From contig NZ_KV917381.1 in assembly GCF_002019795.1 (NCBI RefSeq), positions 927,210 to 991,209 on the forward strand: a stretch of 64,000 nucleotides of DNA, in the 5' to 3' direction. A program made the position numbers and the translations under genes. Below the pieces are notes generated by a model. It saw nothing but the letters and a program-made list of their open reading frames with translations, searched no databases and was not told the DNA's origin. This document shows positions 17,375 through 25,858 of the stretch, piece by piece. The first letter of the stretch is position 1. Every line of letters begins with the position of its first letter. The DNA comes from Bacillus alkalicellulosilyticus (GTDB lineage: Bacteria; Bacillota; Bacilli; Bacillales; Bacillaceae_F).

Positions 17375-18127
17375 ATGGTAGACACCTCATTATATTGGGT
17401 GAAAAATGTATCGTGGTGGGAAGCTTCTCTTTTTATCGTGTTGCTAAATATCTTGATACTAGTTAGCTGTATTATCATTGGCAACAAGCTTGTGTCGATG
17501 TTCCTGAAGAGACCTGTAGCGTCAATTATTACAACTCGTCCATATGAGGTTGTGTTAGCAGGGATGACGGTCTTTTTTAATTCTGCAGTTACGTTGATAG
17601 GATACTATTTATGGAAGAATGAGATTATTGTGTTAAGCACGAGCTTTGGCTGGCGTTCATGGGCAGACATCCTTGTGCTACTTATCATCATGGATTTTGC
17701 GATGTACGTGTTTCATAGACTGGCTCATATGAAATGGTTGTATCCGTATATTCATCGTACTCATCACCGCTTTGAAGACCCGAGGCCGATTACTTTATTT
17801 GCGTTGAATCCATTGGAGAACTTAGGGTTTGGTTTGTTGTGGATTGTGGTTTTATGTGTGTATCCTGCTTCTTGGGTTGGGATTACGGGTTACTTATTTT
17901 TTAATGTCGTCTACGGTCTCATTGCTCATCTTGGGGTAGAGCCATTTCCGAATTCATGGGTAAAGCATCCTATTTTAAAATGGATATCAACAAGTACGTA
18001 CCACACGCAACATCATCAGCAAGAACACTATAATTATGGGTTTTATACGGTCATTTGGGATCGACTGTTTCAAACGATGTCGCCACATTATCCGTCTCAC
18101 TTTGCAAAAAAGTTACCAGAAGACTAA
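17375..18127 (+). CDS. Sterol desaturase/fatty acid hydroxylase family protein
   Basis: A 250-residue integral membrane di-iron enzyme. The histidine clusters are HRLAH (about residue 113), HRTHHRF (about 126) and HTQHHQQEH (about 209), the set needed for the iron centre. Hydrophobic helices lie at about 15-37, 60-85, 90-110 and 145-190. Members hydroxylate or desaturate lipids such as carotenoids or fatty acyl chains. It has its own AGAGGTAG-type ribosome site and a terminator follows. Confidence 0.85.
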   Translation: MVDTSLYWVKNVSWWEASLFIVLLNILILVSCIIIGNKLVSMFLKRPVASIITTRPYEVVLAGMTVFFNSAVTLIGYYLWKNEIIVLSTSFGWRSWADILVLLIIMDFAMYVFHRLAHMKWLYPYIHRTHHRFEDPRPITLFALNPLENLGFGLLWIVVLCVYPASWVGITGYLFFNVVYGLIAHLGVEPFPNSWVKHPILKWISTSTYHTQHHQQEHYNYGFYTVIWDRLFQTMSPHYPSHFAKKLPED

Positions 18128-18161
18128 AAAACTTCCGACTTCTATTGTCGGAAGTTTTTTG
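18126..18161 (+). terminator. Rho-independent terminator (bidirectional)
   Basis: AACTTCCGAC/GTCGGAAGTT stem flanked by A-run and T-run, between the convergent hydroxylase and second xylanase genes, so it can stop transcripts from both strands. Confidence 0.85.
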
Positions 18162-18165
18162 CTAA

Positions 18166-19401
18166 TTAAATGACGATTTGGATGATGTCTGGGTTGTTTT
18201 TATCTAATGTAAAGCTTTGTTTCTTCTCTTCGCACGTAAGCTCATACTCACCAAGAAAACCTTCGAATGAAAGGACTCCGTTTTCATCTGTAGTCACTGT
18301 CACATTTGTGGACCAGTCTTCTTTTATTAACCTTTTCACCACTTCATAGGATGGTTTAGGACTATTGTCTTTTCGGACAAAACCTGCTGGAGCACCAAGC
18401 CACGCCCCTTCATCACTAAACTTCCACGAGGTCACGGATTCGACGAGCGGATGTGAAAATAGGATTGAATACATTTCTTCAACTTCTTTGGCCTGACGTT
18501 CTTCAAATTCTGGTGTTGAAGGCCAGTCTTTGATTTGATAATCATTTAAGTCAACGATTTCAGGCGGCATGATGTGGCCAGACGTGAGTGTGTTCTCTGT
18601 AAAATGAAGCGGAAGACCAAAGTAAGAAAAACGGTCTAGCACTTCTTCTAGCTTTTCACGTCCCCAATAGCCTTGATGCTGGTGGGATTGAATGCCGATG
18701 ACATCAATTGGAACACCTGCTTGCAAGCAGCCATCAATTAATATTTCATAGTTTATTGACGTGTTAAAATCATTTAATAGTAGAGTGGCATTTGGGTTGC
18801 ATTCTTTTGTTTTCGCAAATACTTCTTTAATGATGCCAATACGGCCAAGTTCTTGAGAAAGTCTAGTAATACCGTTGTCGTATTTATCAAAAATGGGCAT
18901 AATGACGACTTCATTGATGACATCCCATGTATCAATGATTCCTTTAAAGTCGGTGACGTCTCGTTCAATTCGGTCAAGTTGCGCTTTTAAAATTTCTTCG
19001 TTGCTCATCTCTAGTAGCCAAGGTGCGGTTAGCGTGTGCCAGCATAATGGATGTCCTTTTACGGACATGTTTCTTTCTTTTAACCAACGAGCGGCCGCTT
19101 GTAGTTCATTCGTTTGTGGCTTTCCTTTTTCAGGTTCAAACCTGGCCCAGTAAAATGGAAGGGTAGCTGAGTTAAATACATCTAAGTACAGTTCTAGTTT
19201 TTCTTCTAAAAATGCGAGTCTTTCGGCTGGTACACTTTTGTTTGCGACTTCAACGGCATCAAATGCACCACATCCAAATAAGAATTTGTGGTTCGTTAAT
19301 GTGAGGTGTACATTCTTTCCTGATATAGGATTTCCTGAAGCATCAACAAGTTTGATAGTCTTGCTTGCCTTACGGTGTGCCCATTCATTTAATTGTCCCA
19401 A
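18166..19401 (-). CDS. Cytoplasmic GH10 xylanase, paralogue
   Basis: A 411-residue GH10 enzyme without signal peptide, very similar along its whole length to the gene at 14318. Catalytic Glu164 (DTWDVINEVV) and Glu269 (LHFTENT) are conserved. I choose the TTG at 19401 because GGAGGG lies seven bases upstream and this gives exactly the paralogue's length; an ATG at 19416 overlaps that ribosome site. The C-terminus differs most (TCEEKKQSFTLDKNNPDIIQ). A cre box and XylR-like box precede it. Likely acts on imported xylo-oligosaccharides, perhaps with a different chain-length preference. Confidence 0.9.
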   Translation of the reverse strand: MGQLNEWAHRKASKTIKLVDASGNPISGKNVHLTLTNHKFLFGCGAFDAVEVANKSVPAERLAFLEEKLELYLDVFNSATLPFYWARFEPEKGKPQTNELQAAARWLKERNMSVKGHPLCWHTLTAPWLLEMSNEEILKAQLDRIERDVTDFKGIIDTWDVINEVVIMPIFDKYDNGITRLSQELGRIGIIKEVFAKTKECNPNATLLLNDFNTSINYEILIDGCLQAGVPIDVIGIQSHQHQGYWGREKLEEVLDRFSYFGLPLHFTENTLTSGHIMPPEIVDLNDYQIKDWPSTPEFEERQAKEVEEMYSILFSHPLVESVTSWKFSDEGAWLGAPAGFVRKDNSPKPSYEVVKRLIKEDWSTNVTVTTDENGVLSFEGFLGEYELTCEEKKQSFTLDKNNPDIIQIVI

Positions 19402-19429
19402 GTGTGTTCCCTCCATATATAGTAGTGAA

Positions 19430-19443
19430 AGAGAGCGCTTTCA
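19430..19443 (-). promoter_or_regulatory. CcpA cre-like box of the second GH10 gene
   Basis: Minus strand TGAAAGCGCTCTCT, 13 of 14 consensus positions, at the equivalent place to the box at 15594. Confidence 0.7.
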
Positions 19444-19466
19444 CGCTTCTTTTTTTATTTTACCAA

Positions 19467-19493
19467 ACTTTGTTCATTCAAGTAACTAACTAA
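19467..19493 (-). promoter_or_regulatory. Conserved XylR-like operator box, copy 2
   Basis: Partner of the 27-bp block at 15631-15657; four substitutions. Minus strand begins TTAGTTAGTTACTTGAA. Distance to the cre box is the same in both copies (23 bp between them). Confidence 0.5.
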
Positions 19494-19658
19494 GTTTCTT
19501 ATTTTGCTATTTTTGTAGTAAGATAGTATTGTAAGTGTTCTCATTTTCGCTTATAGCATGACGATTTTTTATCATAAGGTTCATCATATAGAATATGGAT
19601 TACAGATGCCCTTATTAGAGTTTGAATAATTATTGTTCAACATGAAAGGACCGACAAC

Positions 19659-21044
19659 ATGCCTGAAGAACAAGCAAAAACAAAAACGAATACGGTCGCC
19701 AAGCTTTCCTTATTTGCGATTACGTGGCCCATTTTTATCGAAGTTTTTTTACAAACATTAATGAAATTCTCGGACGTCTTTATGCTCAGTTTTGTTTCCG
19801 ATGAAGCTGTTGCGGCAATCGGCGTAGTAAACCAAGTGTTAATGTTTATGTTTGTCTTATTTAGCTTTACCGCGATGGGTGCGGGGGTCGTCGTTGCTCA
19901 GTATGTCGGAGCCAAACAACCAAAGGCTGTTTCGATTACAGCCGCTAATGCAATTACGATTAATCTTTTGTTTGGTATTTTTATCAGTGTTATCGTCGTT
20001 GTGTTCCGTCATCCTTTCTTAAGCTTATTTAACTTAGACCCAACGTTACTGGCCTATGCCGACATTTATATGATTATTGTCGGTGGAACCCTATTTACGC
20101 AAGCTATGATTTTAACGATATTCTCCATTCTTCAAGCGACGGGTGCGACAAAAGACGTGATGTATGTTGCCCTTGGGATGAACGTGCTAAATATTCTAGG
20201 AAACTATGTATTTATCTTTGGTGCGCTTGGCTTCCCTCAGTTAGGAGTTACTGGTGTTGCGATTGCAACCGCAGTATGTCGCGTACTTGCTGTTGTTGCG
20301 TTGTTTTGGATGTTCTATCGTCGTATTGAAGTAAGAGTGAAATTCAAAGACTACATTCAACTAAAAAAAGAATATGTTAAAAAAATTATGGGGATCGGTG
20401 TACCATCAGCTGGGGAACATCTTTCTTATAATACAAGTCAAATGACCGTTCTCGTATTTATTACGATGCTAGGGACTACCGCTTTAGCGACGAGAATTTA
20501 CGCACAAAACATTTTAATGCTTATGGTTGTCTTTTCGATGTCAATGTCCAAGGGAATGCAAATTTACATCGGACAGCTCGTGGGGGCAGGCCTGCTGGAT
20601 TTAGCGTATAAAAAGATGTATCAAGGATTGAAAGTTGCTCTTGTCGTAGCGGTTGTGTTCGGGACAACACTAGCTCTGACCGGTGAGCATTTGTTTCGAA
20701 TCTTTACAGACGACCCAGATGTCATTGCCTTAGGTGCCGTTATCCTTATTATCGGTGCTCTTCTTGAACCTGGTCGAACAGGAAACCTAGTCATTATCTC
20801 CTCCCTCCGAGCGACAGGTGATGCGAAGTTTCCAGTGTTTATCGGTATTTTGTCAATGTGGGGAATTAGTGTACCTTTAGCCTATGTACTTGGGATAACG
20901 CTCGGCTTTGGCCTTATCGGGGTATGGATTGCATTTATGATTGATGAATGGCTACGAGCCATCATCATGTTCTTCCGCTGGAAGAGTCAAAAATGGCGTG
21001 GCAAAGTATTGGTAAAGCCAACAGAAGAAGCCAAAGGCGCATGA
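19659..21044 (+). CDS. MATE family multidrug efflux protein
   Basis: A 461-residue membrane protein with twelve predicted helices in two homologous halves, typical of MATE transporters, which export cationic drugs or metabolites in exchange for Na+ or H+. It starts MPEEQAKTKTNTVAKLSLFA, with ITWPIFIEVFLQTLMKFSDV in helix 1 and GVTGVAIATAVCRVLAVVAL near residue 190. The ATG has AAAGGACC upstream. It stands alone and a REP-like palindrome follows. Confidence 0.88.
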   Translation: MPEEQAKTKTNTVAKLSLFAITWPIFIEVFLQTLMKFSDVFMLSFVSDEAVAAIGVVNQVLMFMFVLFSFTAMGAGVVVAQYVGAKQPKAVSITAANAITINLLFGIFISVIVVVFRHPFLSLFNLDPTLLAYADIYMIIVGGTLFTQAMILTIFSILQATGATKDVMYVALGMNVLNILGNYVFIFGALGFPQLGVTGVAIATAVCRVLAVVALFWMFYRRIEVRVKFKDYIQLKKEYVKKIMGIGVPSAGEHLSYNTSQMTVLVFITMLGTTALATRIYAQNILMLMVVFSMSMSKGMQIYIGQLVGAGLLDLAYKKMYQGLKVALVVAVVFGTTLALTGEHLFRIFTDDPDVIALGAVILIIGALLEPGRTGNLVIISSLRATGDAKFPVFIGILSMWGISVPLAYVLGITLGFGLIGVWIAFMIDEWLRAIIMFFRWKSQKWRGKVLVKPTEEAKGA

Positions 21045-21049
21045 TTCGG

Positions 21050-21076
21050 TTCGGGTGGTGCCAGGCACCACCCGAA
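21050..21076. repeat. REP-like palindrome, full copy (CCAGG centre)
   Basis: TTCGGGTGGTGCCAGGCACC then ACCCGAA, six bases after the MATE stop codon and 15 bp before the next start. Confidence 0.9.
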
Positions 21077-21091
21077 AAAGGGGGAAATTAA

Positions 21092-21586
21092 ATGAAATGT
21101 GTCGGAATTTGGGTAGTTTCACTGTTAATCGTTGTTTTAGTAGTTGGAGTAACCCCTTTACAAACTGAAGCTTTGTCGTGTAATTATCTCAGCATTGAAG
21201 AAGAACTTGAAAAATCTGATCTTGTTTTTAAAGGAAAAGTGGTAAGAGTAGGGGACGGGTATGTTAATCAAAAGTATACTTTTGATGTCAAGAAGGTGTG
21301 GAAGGGTGACCATAACATTGGTGAAGAACTTGTCCTAGACAAAGGATTCATCAACTTTAATGAAGGTGTTGAGTACATCGTTTTTGCTCAAAACATTTTT
21401 GATAATCAATACTTTGTCACACCCACACTTTGTGGCAACACAAATGAAGCTTCCTTTTCCCTGGAATGGAAGTTAGGCAGCCCGACTCAAGGAATGCATA
21501 TGTTAACGCCATGGCTAATCTCTTTAGGAATTGGATGTATTGTATTCATTATTTACGTCATAAAACGAAAACGAAAAAGATCATAG
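21092..21586 (+). CDS. Membrane-anchored TIMP-like secreted protein
   Basis: A 164-residue protein with a signal peptide (about 1-29, ending QTEALS), a domain beginning with Cys (CNYLSIEEELEKSDLVFKGK) and containing VKKVWKGDHNIGEELVL and LCGNTNEA, and a C-terminal membrane anchor (WLISLGIGCIVFIIYVI) with a KRKRKRS end. A first-residue Cys followed by an OB-like fold and a late Cys recalls NTR/TIMP-like domains; this is a weak assignment. Function unknown. Confidence 0.65.
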   Translation: MKCVGIWVVSLLIVVLVVGVTPLQTEALSCNYLSIEEELEKSDLVFKGKVVRVGDGYVNQKYTFDVKKVWKGDHNIGEELVLDKGFINFNEGVEYIVFAQNIFDNQYFVTPTLCGNTNEASFSLEWKLGSPTQGMHMLTPWLISLGIGCIVFIIYVIKRKRKRS

Positions 21587-21590
21587 AGTA

Positions 21591-21617
21591 ATCGGGTGGT
21601 GCCTGGCACCACCCGAT
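21591..21617. repeat. REP-like palindrome, full copy (CCTGG centre)
   Basis: ATCGGGTGGTGCCTGGCACC then ACCCGAT, five bases after a stop codon and at the 3' end of the minus-strand gene remnant. Confidence 0.9.
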
Positions 21618-21880
21618 TCTTGTGCTTGGTAGGGTTTAGAAGATATGCTTGTGAATCGGTAGCAAAAAGAAAGAATATAATGCTTTTTTCTTCTAGATAT
21701 TCCACGTTATTGTCAATAAATATAATTTCTTCAGTTTCTCCTCCGAATTGCATCACATCAATAGTATCGTTAGTGTTTATATCGCCTTTATACACACGAG
21801 CTACTTTTAGTTGTGGGACTGTGAGAATGTCTGACTTTTCTTCGAAATTTCCACCAGGGTTAGTACGGTCATCTCTATTT
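21618..21880 (-). pseudogene. 5'-truncated remnant of a secreted-protein gene
   Basis: A minus-strand frame without a suitable start reads GGNFEEKSDILTVPQLKVAR, then VYKGDINTNDTIDVMQFGGE and FFLFATDSQAYLLNP, and runs through the palindrome. The V(W/Y)KGD and hydrophobic FxLFA pattern parallels the C-terminal half of the protein at 21092 (KKVWKGDH, EYIVFAQN), suggesting a diverged relative that lost its 5' part. Confidence 0.55.
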
Positions 21881-22396
21881 TAATCACGATCAATGCTTGT
21901 CACAATTTTTTCTCCTAAGGTAGTAACAATTACCCTTCTGATATTAAATCATCTATTTTAGGCTATCAAGGGATTCGTACAAATCAAAATCAAGCACCAC
22001 CTGTATCCTTTGTATATAAAACATAAATTCATTAAATAGAACCATTTTGTATATTTTTTTATATGAAAGTAAGCCTACGTAAATGTTGGATATACTAGTA
22101 TTAAATTACTATTTTTGGTTAATAAGTAAAAAGATATTGAACAAATCCAAAATTATCCTATAATGTTTTCTAAGGAGTACTTCATAAAAACTGATAATAG
22201 TCCTAAGCAAACAAAAAGATTTCATTTGGCGATCTGGAAAATGTGAAAATAGTAAAATTACTACTCTACTTGTTAAAGACGTAAGAATAAAAGATGAGTA
22301 ATATGCTCATCTATTATTTAGATATAAAACTTTTAAATTAAGAGTTTTTTAGTGATTTTGTTTACATTAGAGATATTAAGAAATGAGGAGGTTTAT
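21881..22396. other. A+T-rich leader region of the organoarsenical-type cluster
   Basis: About 500 bp without a credible open frame, ending in AATGAGGAGG before the MFS gene. It must hold the cluster's promoter. I see no clear -35/-10 pair and no obvious ArsR-type inverted repeat. Confidence 0.4.
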
Positions 22397-23650
22397 ATGA
22401 AAGCGCTTTTAAATATTGACCGTTCTTTCTGGACAAATCGAAATACGTTACTTTTTTTTACAGGGACGTTTACTTCAAAAATGGCCAATAGTATTTTTTT
22501 AATTCTAATGCCTTGGTTAGTTTATGACTTAACCGAATCTGCATTTAGTATGGGAACCATGTTTTTATTAGAAAGCCTGCCGTTTATATTTATAGCTCCA
22601 CTTGCAGGAGTTTTGGCTGACCGTTTATCGCGTAAAGTAATTTTATTTTATTGTGCTCTTCTACAATCAACATTAGTTACAGGACTAATAATTGTAAGCG
22701 CTTTAAATATTATGAGTGTTTATGTAGTCTATGTTACTGGTTTCTTATTGTCTTGTGCATTTGCATGTTTCTTAGTTGTTAATGAAACAATTATTCCACA
22801 ATTGTTTAGCCGGAAAATATTAGTTAAGGTCAACTCTGTCTTTCAGTTTATTGAAACGTCAACGCTATTATTGGGTGTGGCAGTTGCGGGGTTAATGATT
22901 GGGTTTGTTGGAATAAGCGGTACTTTAATGATTAACACAGTAGCCTTTCTAATTGTTTGTATTACCTTTCCATTTTTACGGTACATTCGTGAAGAGAAAG
23001 TTAAAGTCCAATACAGCTCTATTACTCAGTTAAAAGAAGGATTTCAGTATGTTATCAAACATCCAGCTATAGGTCCAGTGGCGTTACTAACTTTAGTTGT
23101 AAATATAGGAAATGCTTGCCTTATCGCACTTCTCATCTTCTTTGCTCGTGACCAGTTAAATTTATCCTCAACTGAAGTGGGCTGGGTCTATGCAATAGGA
23201 GCAATTGCCCAATTTTTAGCGATTTTCATAGTGAATCTAATACACAATAAAGCTTCTTCTATAAAACTAATGCTTTGTTGCCAGTTTTTAAGTGCGCTAG
23301 GAATTGTATATATCTCTTTTAGCTTTGGGATAGTAGGTTTGATGATAGGTTTAGCCATCCAAAATTGTTTTACAATTATGTACAATATTTTAAATCGCAC
23401 GTTACGCCAACAAGTGGTTTCAGAAGATATATTAGGGAGAGTTAATGGAATCATCATTATGATGGGACGAGCTTCTTTTCCTCTATCTGGTTTTATGGGA
23501 GGATTACTTGCTGAGTTTTTCAATGTTCGAAGCATCTTTTTGGTTGTAGGAATTGGTACATTTATAATAGTGGCTTTGTTTTGGTTTTCGTCCTTTCGAC
23601 ATTTTGATGAAAAGACGTATTCTACTACCGAACAAGCTGTTAATTCGTAA
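22397..23650 (+). CDS. MFS efflux transporter, first gene of the cluster
   Basis: A 417-residue transporter of the MFS_3 type (macrolide/siderophore exporter-like) with twelve helices. The start is the ATG at 22397 with GAGGAGG upstream. FTGTFTSKMANSIFLILMPW is helix 1 and GVLADRLSRKVILF the conserved loop 2-3 motif. In known arsinothricin clusters a permease gene (arsQ) accompanies arsL and arsM; whether this protein is orthologous is unknown, but export of the product or of arsenicals is the simplest role. Two cre-like boxes lie within the gene. Confidence 0.85.
   Translation: MKALLNIDRSFWTNRNTLLFFTGTFTSKMANSIFLILMPWLVYDLTESAFSMGTMFLLESLPFIFIAPLAGVLADRLSRKVILFYCALLQSTLVTGLIIVSALNIMSVYVVYVTGFLLSCAFACFLVVNETIIPQLFSRKILVKVNSVFQFIETSTLLLGVAVAGLMIGFVGISGTLMINTVAFLIVCITFPFLRYIREEKVKVQYSSITQLKEGFQYVIKHPAIGPVALLTLVVNIGNACLIALLIFFARDQLNLSSTEVGWVYAIGAIAQFLAIFIVNLIHNKASSIKLMLCCQFLSALGIVYISFSFGIVGLMIGLAIQNCFTIMYNILNRTLRQQVVSEDILGRVNGIIIMMGRASFPLSGFMGGLLAEFFNVRSIFLVVGIGTFIIVALFWFSSFRHFDEKTYSTTEQAVNS
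22398..22411. promoter_or_regulatory. cre-like sequence at the MFS start codon
   Basis: TGAAAGCGCTTTTA overlaps the start codon, 13 of 14 consensus positions. A second, TGTAAGCGCTTTAA, is at 22693-22706. They could place the cluster under CcpA control or be chance matches in an A+T-rich gene. Confidence 0.35.
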
Positions 23651-23673
23651 ACTCTTGAAAGGAGGTGAATGAA

Positions 23674-24186
23674 GTGAATGTGAAATTATTACCGTTAAAT
23701 GGAAGTGATCATGATTTAGTACACAAAATTTATACAGATGAAGGAATCAACGATAGTGCTGTGCTTGGATACTGGCAACCAATAAGTCATGAAAACATCA
23801 AACAAAGAATCGATAGCTGGCTCAGTGGAGATAAACAGAAGCACTTTAAGATTGTCTCAGAAGGGAATGAAGTTGGGCTAGCTCAAATCTATGGAATTAG
23901 TCTTGTAAATAGGAAATGTACACTAGGTATTTTAATTTCAGACGAGTATCAAGGTAAGGGAATTGGGAGGAAGACGTTGGAAGCACTACTTGATATAAGT
24001 TTTCTTCAATTAAATCTAGATAAAGTGGAAGTTTCTATACTCAGTTATAACGATAAATCAATCAAGTTATTTGAACATTTTCACTTTATACATGAGGGTA
24101 CATTACGCCAATCTGTATTTAAAAAAGGACAATACCATAATGTTTGTATGTATGGATTATTAAAAGAAGAATATATTACGCTTTAA
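23674..24186 (+). CDS. GNAT N-acetyltransferase
   Basis: A 170-residue acetyltransferase of the RimJ/SpeG-like GNAT type. The acetyl-CoA loop is YQGKGIGRKTLEALL at about residues 91-105, followed by VEVSILSYNDKSIKLFEHF. The start is GTG 23674, eight bases after AAAGGAGG. In arsinothricin producers self-protection is by N-acetylation of the amino group (ArsN1, a phosphinothricin acetyltransferase relative). This protein looks like a different GNAT branch, so it could be an analogous resistance enzyme or a tailoring enzyme. Role inferred from context. Confidence 0.8.
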   Translation: MNVKLLPLNGSDHDLVHKIYTDEGINDSAVLGYWQPISHENIKQRIDSWLSGDKQKHFKIVSEGNEVGLAQIYGISLVNRKCTLGILISDEYQGKGIGRKTLEALLDISFLQLNLDKVEVSILSYNDKSIKLFEHFHFIHEGTLRQSVFKKGQYHNVCMYGLLKEEYITL

Positions 24187-24212
24187 AAAAAGATGAAGAG
24201 GTGAAGGAATCT

Positions 24213-25493
24213 ATGAAAGTATTACTTGTCTCCACATTCGAAGGTGGGTATCAACCTATCTCTTTAGCGACTGCTCATAGTGCATTAAAGAAACATGAAA
24301 TTGAAACTGTGATATTAGATACGTTTGTTGAAGGAATTAATGAAATTAAATTAAAGGATGCAGACATTGTTGCTATATCGTTGCCGCTTTTTGACTCTGT
24401 TCAGCCCGGCTTAGAATTATCTAAACTAGTAAAAGAACTAAATCCTGACGCACATATTACGTTTTTTGGGCAACATTCGACTATCCACTCTAAGCGATTG
24501 GTAGGAAGGTATGGAGATACTTGTATTGTTGGAGAATGGGAAAAGCCAATTGTAGAAATTGCGGAAAGTTTACAAAAGGATCACTATGATCTTTCTACCA
24601 TTCCGGGAGTAGTTACTGAAATGCATGTACAAACAAATAATATTCCCCATCCTTTAATGTCGCGTGACCATTTCAATGTTCCAGCACGCGAAAATCTTCC
24701 ACCTCTAGACAAATACCCACAAAAACAAATTGAAAAATTAATAGGATCTCCTCAAGTAGTAGGATCTACTGAAATTGCTAGAGGTTGTCATCATAAGTGT
24801 AGTTATTGCTCCGTGTTTGCTGCCTATGATGGAAAAGTTATTTTAGTACCGGAAGATGTTATTTTCCAGGATGTGAAAAACTTGGTAGACATGGGAATGA
24901 CACACCTTACGTTTATTGATGCTGATTTCTTTAATGCCAAAAAGCATGGTGTTAACATGATTCGTAAATTACATGAGACTTTTCCATTTCTTACGTATGA
25001 TTTTACGACTAGAGTAGACCATATTTTAGAAAACCAAGAAGTTATTAAAGAAATGAGTGAAATGGGTGTTAAATTTATAACGTCTGCTCTTGAATTTCCT
25101 TTACAAAAAGTACTCGACCAAGTAGTTAAAGCATTTAAGGTAGAAGAGATAGATAAAGCTATTTCCTTTATTAAAACAACTGGAATTCAGCTAAACCCTA
25201 CATTTATTATGTACAACCCATGGATTGATTTGGAAGACTTCGTTGCTTTTGATGAATTTGTTCAACGAAATGAATTGGAGAACATCATTGATCCGATTCA
25301 GTATGAGACAAGATTATATTTATACAAGGGCTCACCTTTATTAAATAATCCTACTATTCAGGAGTTAGACCTAGAAGAACATGAATTCCATTTCGAATGG
25401 AAACATCGTGACCCTAGAGTAGATGAATTGTTTTTGGACAACTTGACACCTGCGGAAGAAGGGATTTTCAAACGTTGCTGCTTAAAGTGTTAA
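24213..25493 (+). CDS. arsL: ArsL-like radical SAM enzyme
   Basis: A 426-residue protein from the ATG at 24213 (GAGGTGAAGGAA upstream). Residues 1-125 form a B12-binding-like Rossmann domain (MKVLLVSTFEGGYQPISLAT). The radical SAM 4Fe-4S motif CHHKCSYC has cysteines 192, 196 and 199. The last six residues are RCCLKC, the C-terminal arsenite-binding motif described for ArsL of the arsinothricin pathway. There ArsL transfers the 3-amino-3-carboxypropyl group of SAM to As(III), giving hydroxyarsinothricin. Neighbours (ArsM-like methyltransferase, permease) agree. Assigned from motif memory, not from an alignment. Confidence 0.8.
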   Translation: MKVLLVSTFEGGYQPISLATAHSALKKHEIETVILDTFVEGINEIKLKDADIVAISLPLFDSVQPGLELSKLVKELNPDAHITFFGQHSTIHSKRLVGRYGDTCIVGEWEKPIVEIAESLQKDHYDLSTIPGVVTEMHVQTNNIPHPLMSRDHFNVPARENLPPLDKYPQKQIEKLIGSPQVVGSTEIARGCHHKCSYCSVFAAYDGKVILVPEDVIFQDVKNLVDMGMTHLTFIDADFFNAKKHGVNMIRKLHETFPFLTYDFTTRVDHILENQEVIKEMSEMGVKFITSALEFPLQKVLDQVVKAFKVEEIDKAISFIKTTGIQLNPTFIMYNPWIDLEDFVAFDEFVQRNELENIIDPIQYETRLYLYKGSPLLNNPTIQELDLEEHEFHFEWKHRDPRVDELFLDNLTPAEEGIFKRCCLKC

Positions 25494-25538
25494 AATCAAA
25501 CGGTTAAAATAATACTAAATACTAGGAGGATATATATC

Positions 25539-25847
25539 ATGATTGCATTATTACCAGATTTATATGAATTAATTGAGGAGTTTAACGAAAAAACAGTAGA
25601 AAAAGATGTGTTATCGCAAAAAGACAAAGCATTAGTACAGCTTACTCTTGTTTTAGCTCAAGAGAATTCTGAAGATATCAAAAATTCTGTCATATTTTGT
25701 AAGCAAAGTGGGTTAAGTAATGAAGAGATTGGACATGCATGTGCACTTGTATTAGGTCACAGATATGAAAAAATGAGAAATCTTCTTCAGACAAATACTT
25801 CTAGACCTGTTGAGAAGAAATCGACACAAACATCTTGTTGTCAATAG
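25539..25847 (+). CDS. Small CMD/AhpD-fold protein with CC tail
   Basis: A 102-residue helical protein with the look of the carboxymuconolactone decarboxylase/AhpD fold: QKDKALVQLTLVLAQENSED then SGLSNEEIGHACALVLGHR. The usual CxxC redox pair is absent; the cysteines are Cys54, Cys68 and a terminal vicinal pair Cys100-Cys101 (TSCCQ). The start has AGGAGG. Located between the radical SAM and ligase genes, it may carry arsenite or a thiol-bound arsenical to a partner. That role is inference. Confidence 0.75.
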   Translation: MIALLPDLYELIEEFNEKTVEKDVLSQKDKALVQLTLVLAQENSEDIKNSVIFCKQSGLSNEEIGHACALVLGHRYEKMRNLLQTNTSRPVEKKSTQTSCCQ

Positions 25848-25858
25848 GGGTGAGACAA

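Noticed and set aside
19402-19416. ATG at 19416 as start of the second cytoplasmic xylanase.
   Set aside because: The ATG overlaps the GGAGGG site; TTG at 19401 has correct spacing and gives the same length as the paralogue.
21881-22396. Possible ArsR operator or small RNA upstream of the arsenic-type cluster.
   Set aside because: No convincing inverted repeat or promoter pair could be found by eye; recorded only as a control region.
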